DNA of 64,000 bases from Hyalella azteca (taxonomy: Eukaryota > Arthropoda > Malacostraca > Amphipoda > Hyalellidae), in assembly GCF_000764305.2 (NCBI RefSeq), contig NW_025939632.1:124001-188000 (forward strand), in the 5' to 3' direction. The notes beneath the pieces are model-generated. The model did not search any database. It was not told the DNA's origin and worked only from the letters and a program-made list of their open reading frames with translations. Below are positions 1 to 10,235 of this stretch, one piece after another. The position numbers and the translations under genes were made by a program. Position 1 is the stretch's first letter. Each line of letters starts with the position of its first letter.

Positions 1-799
1 AAGTAGGGTTCCGGGCAACACAAAATCAACGAAATTGGTCATTTTCATTTTTCTCATTAAAAAAAGACAATTTATAAGCTGGATTATTTAGCGGTAACTT
101 ATTATCATTCATTTTCTCCCCCAATTCCGATGTATTTTTTTCTGGAGAAAATTATTGTATAGTTTACTGTGCTCGTTGTAGGTAAGAAGTTTTATATTCG
201 TTTTGGTTTTGAATAAACTAACGATTATTAGAATCACGAGCGATTATACGAAAAAAGTAAGCTGTACAAATAATGTGGTAAAAAAAATCGGTGCGGGATA
301 TGAAAATAAATTTGTACTCCCAAATATTCACGAAGAAAATGATTGACGACTAGCTGAAAGAAAACGGTTTTGAGCGTAAACCTAAATATTATTCTGCCTA
401 GATGCTTTTTAAATTTTTTCGTGGAGGAAGATGAATAAATAAATAAATTTCAAAGTAGATTTCATAAATTTACTTTACACAAGACCGATGGGTGACAGAT
501 AATAATACAAAGAGTTTGGCTTTCCGCAGAGACATGACTCTTGCTTTGGAAGCCCTACAAACGGTTTGCGATCATGCGATCATTGCGATGCTTCTAATTT
601 ATGAAAAGATGTGCACTATTCAAATAAATTTTCTTATTTATTGAACTAAATCAATACCTATGATATGTAATGTAACTTTAATTGCAAACAAATTTGAATT
701 TATATGCGCTTCTGAGGTAATTTCAAACTAACAGCACAGATACCCACACACGTTGAACGTGTGATACGCAAGATACGCAAATAATTAAACACTATTGTT
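1..799. other. Gene-free AT-rich flank
   Basis: No open reading frame, splice-flanked exon or RNA gene that I can support. The sequence is AT-rich intergenic or intronic DNA. Confidence 0.5.
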
Positions 800-1215
800 A
801 GTAGATACTTACTGTAAAGGACTTTATTATAGTCTAGTCCTTTGGGAACTTTATGGCTATTCCATTACGCGCCATCATGGCAGGATAAGAACGAACATTC
901 CATGACGGACGGTTACTAGAAAGAAATGACAAATATACATAAGAAAAATATGCCTATAAGAAAAAGATACGCTATTTACATAAAATAATATATGACCTAA
1001 GATACATCAATAATAATTAAACAGGATAATCAATGATTCACGAAAGCAAACAATAAATCGAACGAACCGAATAGCTTGGTTCCTCAAGTAGTGCAGGCAT
1101 CTGTAGTATATCTAAGGCTAACAATGAACGCTGTAACGCTAGTGAAATCAACTGCGTCGAGTAGGCTAATTCTATTGCTACAAATTCCAGAAAAATGGAA
1201 ATGGCGGCTGCATTA
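800..1215 (+). repeat. Dispersed repeat of about 400 bp, copy 1
   Basis: This stretch matches, in reverse complement, 50040-50430 over about 350-400 bp. Shared landmarks are the CGCCATCATGGCAGGATAA-like block, the segment around AACAGGATAATCAATGATTC, and the GTCGAGTAGGCTAATTCTATT block. Two diverged copies in opposite orientation point to an unclassified non-autonomous transposable element. Short open frames inside it do not look like genes. Confidence 0.65.
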
Positions 1216-1814
1216 TCTCTCTATTGGAGTTTTAATAAGAAGTATGACAACAAAAATAGAATCTTTCAGTCAGATACTCAGAGGACAAGAACTAGACAAT
1301 GGCGGCAAGTGTGAACTGATTAAAGTTATGTCCGATAGGTGAGGCAACTGAAAGTCCCGACTCTGTTTTGCGTTCGACGTTGATACGTTTCTTTTCAACC
1401 GTAGTAACTCATCAACACACCGTTTTTCTTCAGTTAAAGGGATCAGAATATTTCGAACACAGAAACATATTTTCAAGCAAAACACGGCATCATAAAATTC
1501 TCAATTTATTGAAAAATCCAAATTCAATTAATAACGACGGCTCAATAAAGTTTGCGACGTGAGTCGCAGAGCAGAGAAAACTTTTATTTTCTTTTATGTT
1601 CCCACGATTTGATCAGTCGATATGGACGATATTCTAAAAGAAATGTTAGTTCTTTTATTATCAGAAATTGAAATAAGTACTTACACTCACAATAGTATTC
1701 ACAATCAAAGATTTATGGGATCATCATTCACTGGGAAACTCATTCCTGATGAGGCATTTACCCTTCGTACAATATACCACAAAGGCCTCCAGGTCCGGAG
1801 GAGCTAAAGAAAAA

Positions 1815-2190
1815 ATTTGCGTTTAAAAATTAATTTCTAAAGACAACACTTCTAAAGTGACCTCTGTCTCCGATGTTACACTTGTACAATGAATTTCTTA
1901 TTTTATATTTAAATATTAAAAAATTATTTTTTAATATTTTTATCAAACAATTTTAATTTGTTATTTAATTATTATTAATAAACAAATTTTAAATTGTCAT
2001 TTGTTAATTTGTTGTAAATTATTTATTCTGCCAATTGATTCAAGCATTGTCTCCGGCTTTACGCAAGAGTGCAAAATTTCAGATCGATTGGACAAATAGA
2101 AGTGTGTTAAATATCTCTTATCGTATTTGTATCAGACAAACAAACAACAAGAAGTGAAGTTAAAGAGAAGCGTTGTAAAAATGACTGCGC
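1815..2190 (+). repeat. Unclassified dispersed repeat, copy 1 of 3
   Basis: Two related copies lie at 32563-32840 and 32880-33060. They share the core around GATCGATTGGACA, the phrase CATTGTCTCCG, an AT-rich block of variable length, and a tail ending AAGAAGTGAAGTTAAAGAGAA. No coding capacity is seen. It is probably a SINE or MITE-like element. Confidence 0.65.
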
Positions 2191-3084
2191 GTCGAAGATA
2201 AAGTTTTCGAAAGGCACAAATGCAATCCGGAATGAGTCACATCAAAGCCTTGTGCTGCCCTGTTAAGACATACAGCCGAAACGTAATAATTATCATTTGT
2301 GAAGGGCTTTCATTGAATTGAAGATACATATTGATTGGTGCCGTGCCGTAACGTATGAGCGAACAATAATAGATCAATCGACAAACACACTGTTTCAATT
2401 AATATACAATCTTAATAGGCATAAATGTTACAATCTTTGCCTTCGGTTACTCAATGTAACAGGAAATTTATTGTAACAACAAATTTAAATTCACACATTA
2501 AGTAGCATTCATGGATAGAAAACGTTATTGATGATGTAATATATTATTTTTCTCAATGTAGCTTCTTTGTTTCAATTTTATTTGACACATGCCGAAAGCT
2601 CATTGCTTTTAGGGGCTGGAAACGTTCAGTAACGTTTTTCGTTACAATCAGCAGTTGAAGTAACAACATATTGATGTAAATCTATAGCTCTAGGTCTACT
2701 TTAAAGCATAGATGTATAAGCAACTTATAGTTCTTCTTGCTCAAACGTCTCGAAAATTTGCATTTTATTGAATGTTTTACACCACCGTTTAAAGAAAGAA
2801 GAAGAGAATTTCTTCATAAATATATATTTGAAGTAATTGTATTTAATCTGAAGTAATCTTGGCACTGTCATTAACTTATAATAGGCTTTCGCGTATTTAG
2901 ATCTTCCGTCCGAGTTGAATTGGAGTTCATTATTGGAGCGAACGAATTTTTAAATACAATAATTATAAGCTTGTGTCTTATTGGACTAGACTAGCACAAA
3001 CTAATTTGACGTTTATAATTAACATTGCTATAGTCTTAATCGTGTTAAAGCATTGCAGCGATCGAATTTTACATGCTGTCGTCT
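2191..3084. other. No gene seen
   Basis: AT-rich sequence with no supported feature. Confidence 0.4.
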
Positions 3085-3140
3085 AACAGGCCATGGGCCT
3101 ATTTCTTCAGCGCCGACACTTCTATTCTATTCTAACAGCA
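3085..3140 (+). mobile_element. CR1/Jockey-like LINE, 3' end fragment
   Basis: A short copy of the family 3' terminus, AGGCCATGGGCCTATTTCTTC, then CGCCGACACTTC, then the TATTC-type tail. The same end is found at 20804, 36130, 45939, 46005 and 59400. Fuller copies elsewhere encode the LINE reverse-transcriptase C-terminus, which identifies the family. Confidence 0.75.
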
Positions 3141-4900
3141 CGTAGCCTCTTTTCGCCCCAGTCTTATTTTCAACACGAAAGTTGTTTTTGGCGTTGATGG
3201 TTTGGGTCGAGATCGTGCCTGCTATGTATAGTGCTGGTTCTAATGCAATGTATATTGCTGGTTCTAATGCCGCAGCTATAGAGCTACGAATCTCTGTAGC
3301 CGATGAGTAAAGCTGGTGGCTCTAGCCCAAGCGAAGCAGCTATATTGCAGCACTGTTCTGCCTCTGCCGCACCTTGACTTACATTCCTCACCTTTGTTTT
3401 CTTTCGTTCAACTGACAAGTAACATGTTGAAATTAGGCATTTTTACATTTTTCTTGCCAATAAAAATTAATTTTCTCGTGCAGTTGGTTCATTTGTGTTT
3501 ACATGAATAAGTTCGATTACATGTACTCTTTGAATTTCTCGATGGGGATTAGAAAAATCTAGTTTATATATAAAGAAAAAAATATTCTCTCGAGGCGTAC
3601 TAGCCTTGCCCATAAAGAGCAAAGACCTCAGTTACGTCACAGCGTGAAGCACCAACACAGTACAGCGCAGGCCTCAGCATCGACACAGAAGCTCGCGGCC
3701 CGAATGCCATACTCGCATGTTTTCAAATTTTCGTTGCTTCGATTCGTTAGTTTTACTTTTTTTAAGATCATGTCTCCATGTGGATTTTCGGTAGAAAATA
3801 ACTGTTCCAAAAATTTCAATGCTCAAAGTTCTTTCACCGTCATTTTCCGCAACATTCTCGAGGAAACGTTTGAATAGTGCATTCATTTTATTAAATTCAT
3901 ATTAACATTGGAACATTTTAAGCGAGTATTTTAGTCCTACATATATTTAGTTAATCAATTGTAGACAGAATCCAATCGGCAATTAAATCTAGGTATGAAT
4001 GTTTTTATTACACGGATATATACATTCATTCCATGCTAAGTATGCGTGGTTCCTTTGGAGGCTCGTACATCTGAATCTTAACAAGTAACAACCAATGACT
4101 GATAGATATTTACTCCGCTAATGACATTCATAGTTTGTCTCATGTATCCTACAAAGGAACGAATAAATAAGGTATATAAAATAATTAAAGAATAAGAAAT
4201 GAGATAACATTTTCTTTAAAGAATATAAAAACCATTGGCTTATGTTTTGACATTGGCATCGATCTCTGTGACCTGTTAACAGCAAGCAGGGCCTCGACTG
4301 TCTCGAACTGTCAGTCACAAACTCCAGTCATGGCGACGGTGTCTATTTCAGAGCCGTACACGTGGTGCTGTGTTATTAGTGGTTGCTTAGCATCAGGTAC
4401 GTCCTGTCAAAGACATGGTCGTGAGAGTGACACTCGTAGACTAGCAACGAGACAGAACTATTTTCAGGAAAACCCGGATGAAAAGAGATTGAAATTGAGA
4501 GCAGTCTTTATATTAGTAATTTCTTGAATTGAACAGTCATTTATTTTGAAAGAAGGTTTAAGGTTGTCATGGTGCGATTGGAATTTCACTTGAAATAGCA
4601 GTTGAATGAGCTGAAATAAAAAATGGGTAAATAGGAACTGTTTAATGTCATTCTGCAGACGCCGACCATGTGCTACCAATGTCGGCTGGTAGCAACGAGA
4701 TCGGCAAGCCATAAGAAATAAATTAGTATTTGTGATGACGTAGCTAAATCACTGATATATCATATGCCTGAAATAGCAAGAAACTCTAGCTGGTAGACCG
4801 TATGCAAATTAACTTTTAATACTTAAATTAAATCAATTAAGCTCACGGATATGATCAAAGTAGATCACGCCCACACTGCGGCAAAAAGCTGACCACAATT
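3141..4900. other. No gene seen
   Basis: Contains a short direct repeat (GCTGGTTCTAATGC, at about 3233 and 3258). The small open frames have no splice context or recognisable domain and are not called. Confidence 0.4.
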
Positions 4901-5039
4901 CCGTCTCGATATGGCGGGGTTGGCAAGCGGGTGTAAAGCGCTCTTGATCACGAGGCGGTAAATAGAAGCGGGCTACACGCCCCTGGGCTACGAAGACGCG
5001 GTTACGTTTCGTGAGACTAGCACTGTGCTTACGAAACGC

Positions 5040-5154
5040 AGTCGGAGAACAGCTTCACGCTCTCGTTCTTGCTGATAGTGAGCAACATCGTCCAACATGG
5101 TACGTATTCACGCTCTCGTTCTTGCTGATAGTGTGAACAACATCGTCCAACATG
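5040..5154 (+). CDS. Candidate first exon of troponin C (5'UTR plus ATG only), tandemly duplicated
   Basis: The phrase CATCGTCCAACATG is followed directly by a splice donor twice: ATG at 5097-5099 then GTACGT, and ATG at 5152-5154 then GTATGT. The two copies form a 55-bp direct repeat starting TTCACGCTCTCGTTCTTGC. The downstream troponin C exon (10208) begins in phase 0 with GAG, and exons 2-6 supply 149 residues, so an exon giving only Met makes a 150-residue protein, the usual arthropod length. Calmodulin-family genes commonly have their first intron right after the initiator ATG. The link across 5 kb of intron is inference; no transcript is available here. Confidence 0.45.
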
Positions 5155-5159
5155 GTATG

Positions 5160-6670
5160 TAGAGCGAGAGAGCTCATGCAGTTTTGCAAGAGTGTGATTT
5201 GAAATTTGCTGACAGGCAGGTTTGATAAATTTCGTTGAATTAGTGACTTCTGGAAAATTATTTTGAGAACGGTTATTTATCCTCTATAATGGATGATCAA
5301 CAGAGTGGTTGAACACACACACTCTACAATTCAATGAACTCTTACAAGACCAAATGTCCATCAATGATAGGTCATGTTTCACTACATGCCAATTGAAAAT
5401 TTAACGCAAACAACGTTTTTTTTCAAAACCGCAAAAACTTGTTCCAAATAATTTGCATCATTATAGTTAACCTGAACATTTTACTCTAATTCCGTACGTT
5501 CAAGTGAGGCGGTTCAACCTACAAATGGGGCTAATTATAAATTTGTACAATTAATTGTTATAAATGATTGATAGATACAATTAAATGTTTCTTGTTCATC
5601 CTCTATAGTTGTAATTTCATTGATAGAAATTTTATTATCACTGAAGCAGCTCTACTGAATACAACCGTCAGAAGTCATTAATTTCAAAAGCTATCTTGGA
5701 ATTTTGATTGCTTGCGTCGGGTTCTGGAATGAGCGAGTGCTGAAAATTTAAGTTACATGAATGCAGTGATTTTACGAATGGTGCGAAAATGTCAAGCATG
5801 AAAGGAAATAATTTTGTGAATTTACTGAAGATCAGCTTTCTTAACAGGAATTCGCCCGCAACATTTGAAGTAATTGTATTTAATCTGAAATAATCTTTGC
5901 CAGGATGTAATAATAAAAGCCACGATGACGCGCTTCTAGCCATTAATCCTGACGCTCAGTCCTGAACTAAAATTCTATGTTATTGTCATCGACTATTAAA
6001 TTCATTTGATATTTAAATTGTACGCTCTATATATGTGCAAGTGATGGGGATTTACACAAGGTGTACAAATCCCTCGCAAGAAATGTTTTTTTTAGCAAAG
6101 TGAAGAAGTTGAAAATAAAAACAACAGCATCGCCCAAAACATTGGTCCCCATATAGAAATTATTAGCCGAAACTGATAAGGAAGGAATTGTTCTGTAGTA
6201 GCGGGGTGAAGTTGAGGATTGTATTATATATTTCTTAGGCAAAGTCAATTCTGTTTTAAAACTAATAAATGCCTCCAGGATTAGGAAACTAAGTCTCGCC
6301 TGAAAGAGGAAAGAGATAACCCTATTTCTATAGAATATTCAATATGAGAAACGCTCATTATTGGAATCATTGCTCATCGCAAACGCTCATTGGTTCATCA
6401 TTTAATGTTCTGTTAAGTTACGTTCTATATTAACAACATGCGAAAACGACTGACATGCCATGCTTTCTATTATAAAACTGTGACGGATAACAGTTTCGTA
6501 GCGCACAGTTGTATAGAGATGTGAGATGTACGTGAACAGTTGCGCAGTAACACGTACATATCTCACCTTTCCGTTCCGAATAAAATGCTCAGACTTGCAT
6601 CAAGTTTAGAGGCTGCAAATGAGTTCAGCGAAGAGCAAAATCTTGGCATAGCGCCATGACTGAACGCTGG
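5160..6670. other. Probable troponin C intron 1, no other gene
   Basis: If the ATG exon is right, this is the start of a 5-kb intron. No other exon is recognisable here. Confidence 0.4.
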
Positions 6671-7271
6671 GCTCACAGCCGAGACCTGCCCAGACCTACA
6701 GCGGGCGTAGGGCTTAACATTGAGCCGAGACCTGCCCAGACATACAGCGGGCGTAGGGCTTAACATTGAGCCGAGACCTGCCCGGACCTACAGCGGGCGT
6801 AGGGCTTACCATTGAGCCGAGACCTGCCCAGACCTACAGCGGGCGTAGGGCTTACCATTGAGCCGAGACCTACCCGGACCTACAACGGGCGTAGGGCATA
6901 CCATTGAGCCGAGACCTGCCCGGACCTACAGCGTGCGTAGGGCTTACCATTGAGCCGAGACCTGCCCAGACCCACAGCGTGCGCAGGGCTTACCATTGAG
7001 CCGAGACCTGACCGAACCTACAGCGGGCGTAGGGCTTACCACTGAGCCGAGACCTGACCGGACCTACAGCTTGCATAGGGCTTACCAATGAGCCGAGACC
7101 TGCCCAGACCTAAAGCGGGCGTAAGGCTTCCCATTGAGCCGAGACCTGCCCAGACCTACAGCGTGCGTAGGGCTTACCATTAAGCCAAGACTTGCCCAGA
7201 CCTACAGCGTGCGTAGGGCTTACCATTGAGCCGAGACCTGCCCAGACCCACAACGTGCGTAGGGCTTACCA
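6671..7271 (+). repeat. 46-bp minisatellite, about 13 copies
   Basis: The unit contains GAGCCGAGACCTGCCCAGAC, then CTACAGCGGGCGTAGGGCTTA. Unit starts at 6722, 6768 and 6814 give the 46-bp period. It is GC-rich compared with its surroundings. Open frames through it come from the repeat and are not evidence of a gene. Confidence 0.9.
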
Positions 7272-7429
7272 TTAACACAGAGCTGTCGTTAACGCAGGAT
7301 ACGGGAACACTATAGACTTTTTAATAGCTCGTCGAGGGAATGCGAATGCACTTCTGATTTGTTATCCAGCTATGAATTTACCAGACGGATGTTTATCAGC
7401 ATTTACTCACGTGATTTTTTCAACGTAGT

Positions 7430-7560
7430 ATGTAATAATATATTATTATATACTATTATTATAGTATTATTATTATATATTATATAGTAAAGTATATATA
7501 CTATTAATATAGTATATTATATATTATTAATAATCAAATATATTAGTTTATAATAACTAC
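7430..7560. repeat. AT-only low-complexity tract
   Basis: Long run of TATTA/TATAT variants with almost no G or C. It is followed by a short AAATT pentamer run at about 7798-7825. Confidence 0.85.
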
Positions 7561-8035
7561 CTTGATTTAGAATAAACAAACAGAATTATTTATTCACCTT
7601 ATGATTGCCTTTTTTTTAATCGTGGATTAAAAAAAATTAGTCTTAATTTCTGTTTAAACCTGAAGATTTTTTAACCCTTAGCCGCAAACGACAGCTGTGC
7701 TGAGTGTCAAGCTCTGTTTTAGATGCACCACAGCTGGGCTAGTGCGGGATGTGCCAGGGAGCGAGGGCTCTATATATGGTTGGCAATGGGCACACGTTAA
7801 ATTAAATTAAATTAAATTAATTAAATACGATGTAAATACAAACACGTACAGGCTGGCATAATTTGTTATTTGATGCAAATTCGATTGAAGATTAGAGAAT
7901 TTGATTAATGTGATTTAATGTGAAATTTCTGGTGTTTTTGCAATAAGCCGAACGAATTTTTTGCGGGCGTTGATATATAGGAAATCAAGTTTCTGAACGA
8001 CATTTCAATACATTAATAAAGTTGTAAATGCATTC

Positions 8036-8093
8036 ACAATTATGCATTGTTCAATGCATAATTATGCATTGTTCAATGCATAATTGACACATT
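8036..8093. repeat. Tandem palindrome ATTATGCATTGTTCAATGCATAAT-like
   Basis: Two head-to-tail copies of a self-complementary unit built on TTATGCATTG and CAATGCATAA. It can extrude hairpins. No associated gene. Confidence 0.75.
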
Positions 8094-8158
8094 GAATAAT
8101 GTAATTTTTATCGTTCAAAAACACGTGTATAGCATAGCATAGCAGCTTCGGCATTAAA

Positions 8159-8435
8159 GAAAAGGTCTTATTAGCCCTGTCACCGATTCTTGAATTTTTT
8201 TGTGACTTGTTCACTAATCTAAAAACTGACATTTTGACCAGATTTTTTTTTCAACTGCCGTTGGTTTGACATCATCACTGAACTTTAACTAGTTCCGCAA
8301 TGTGCTAGGCATTTTAACACTGGACATATACTTTTGCATATCTTTGTCTATATAGTTTATTCTTGAACGCGTTCTTACAGGGAGTGTTGTCAACGCCATC
8401 ACGGAGGCTGTTCCGCATGTTGGTGACTCGCGAAT
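8159..8435 (-). mobile_element. Diverged CR1/Jockey-like LINE fragment
   Basis: Same order of blocks as the better copy at 45939-46390: CACCGATTCTTGAATTTTT, then TGCTAGGCATTTTA, then GGAGGCTGTTCCGCATGT followed by a GGTGACTCGCG-like segment. It is older and more diverged, with an unrelated stretch in the middle. Confidence 0.6.
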
Positions 8436-9361
8436 AAGTTAATACTAAGAAATCGCAACCCGAAAATCTCTCCGTTCGAAACGTTGCTATCTAAATAAAA
8501 ATATTAATAATGTCCTTCGAAAACCTGCTTTGCGATCTATTAACTGCAAAAAATTCTTTTTTGACGCAATAAAAACAAGAAAATATTCTACATAATATTT
8601 CTCAAAGATATTTTGTATCTTAGAAGTATGTCTCCGTAAATATATACAGGCTATTTTGGCGCTAATCCAAGATACATATTGCATCCATCGGAATATTGCC
8701 TAGACTTTCAATTTAGTTCGTTTCTTGAGAATAGAAAATGATTGGAGGAACGGCGGGGTAGGATCGGATTAAAAATTGAAATTATATTTCATAATTCGTT
8801 AATATGCTTTCAATTTGTTAGATGCAAAATAGCTTCTCTACATTTTGAAAAGGAAGCAAACTGAAAGTCTTACCTTCAATGTACAAAATGGGTTTCGTTT
8901 CATAGGTACTTATTTGATTAGGAAACTTAAATTAAACTATTATTAACGGGATTCGGGGTAACATGATTCCATAATAACAGGAATTTCTCATGTCCTGGCT
9001 ACGTCGAGCTAAAGTGCTAGTTGTTAATGAAACCCATTCTCTTCAAGTGTATATTAGTATATATATACCTATCTAAACATTACATGAATTAAAATGATTA
9101 ATTTCACTATAAATGTCATCCTAAGACACATAAAAATATCCCTCACTGTATGTTGGGAGAGAGTGGCCTCTCTGGCAACCTTGGCATGACTGTCACTGGC
9201 GGGCGGCCGTTAATTGTCAGCGACTAAATCAACTTCCAAGATTTTTCTGAGCCTTGAATTACAGTTGTATTAAGTCAAGAAAATTATCAGAAATGAACGA
9301 CTGCTAGACTAAACTGATACACGCGCATATCTTCAGCCTGAGCTTCAATACTCGGTACCTT
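8436..9361. other. No gene seen
   Basis: AT-rich intron or intergenic sequence. Short minus-strand open frames lack support. Confidence 0.4.
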
Positions 9362-9668
9362 AAAAAAATATAACTCAGTACTCACTATATAGTGAGTGAC
9401 AGAGAGCGCATTTTCCCGTCGACGAAAGCGTGCAGTCACGGACGGACGGACGGATGGACTGACATGACGAGCACAATAGTGCCTTTTTTATCCATAAATG
9501 AGAAAATGTGCTAAAATATAACTCAGTACTCACAGCAGTGAGTGACAGAGAGCGCATTTTCTCGTCGACGAAAAGTTGAGGTCACGGACGGACGGACAGA
9601 CGGACGGACAGACGGACATGGTGAGCACATTAGTGCCTTTTTTTCCATAAATGAGAAAATGTGCTAAA
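9362..9668 (+). mobile_element. Helitron/DINE-like element, two copies head to tail
   Basis: Each copy has the same order: poly-A with TATAACTCAGTACTCAC, a near-perfect palindrome (ACTCACNGCAGTGAGT type), GAGCGCATTTTCTCG, a GGAC/GACA microsatellite, GAGCACANTAGTGC, and a terminal GAGAAAATGTGCTAAAA that is the reverse complement of the first GCGCATTTTCTC block. Other copies are at 12094, 16663 and, inverted, 53603. A GTCY microsatellite core between subterminal inverted repeats, with an end resembling CTRR, recalls dipteran mini-me/DINE elements. Superfamily assignment is inference. Confidence 0.7.
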
Positions 9669-9740
9669 AAAAGAGGCTGAACTGGGAAAACCTTCTGCCG
9701 CTGAGCTGTGCAGCGGCTTAAAGAGTCGGTGTATTTTGAG

Positions 9741-9813
9741 ACCGAAGGGCGGCGTCACGTGTAGGGGACGGCAGCGTCACGTGTAGGGGACGGCAGCGTC
9801 TCGTGTAGGGGAC
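9741..9813. repeat. 22-bp repeat, three copies
   Basis: Unit GGGGACGGCAGCGTCACGTGTA, written here in two parts as GGGGACGGCAGCG and TCACGTGTA. It directly precedes the single ambiguous base at 9814. Confidence 0.85.
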
Positions 9814-10177
9814 NCTATTCTATTCTATTCTATTCTATTCTATTCTATTCTATTCTATTCTATTCTATTCTATTCTATTCTATTCTATTCTATTCTATTC
9901 TATTCTATTCTATTCTATTCTATTCTATTCTATTCTATTCTATTCTATTCTATTCTATTCTATTCTATTCTATTCTATTCTATTCTATTCTATTCTATTC
10001 TATTCTATTCTATTCTATTCTATTCTATTCTATTCTATTCTATTCTATTCTATTCTATTCTATTCTATTCTATTCTATTCTATTCTATTCTATTCTATTC
10101 TATTCTATTCTATTCTATTCTATTCTATTCTATTCTATTCTATTCTATTCTATTCTATTCTATTCTATTCTATTCTA
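9814..10177. repeat. CTATT pentanucleotide microsatellite, about 72 copies, next to a single N
   Basis: About 363 bp of perfect CTATT repeats begin right after the only N in the window (9814). The pentamer is the same as the tail of the local CR1-like LINE 3' ends, but no LINE body precedes it here. Such a perfect tract flanked by an N may be a gap-fill product of uncertain length. Confidence 0.95.
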
Positions 10178-10207
10178 ACTAATAAATTTACTTTCTTCTC
10201 CGCACAG

Positions 10208-10235
10208 GAGGATCTCAGTGAAGATCAGATCAGCG
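10208..10235 (+). CDS. Troponin C exon 2
   Basis: 28 nt between CGCACAG and GTGAGT. Encodes EDLSEDQIS plus the first base of an Ala codon, the usual N-terminus after Met. Confidence 0.85.

Noticed and set aside
6563..7271. Possible CRISPR array (46-bp units)
   Set aside because: Units are contiguous with no unique spacers, in a eukaryotic intron setting.
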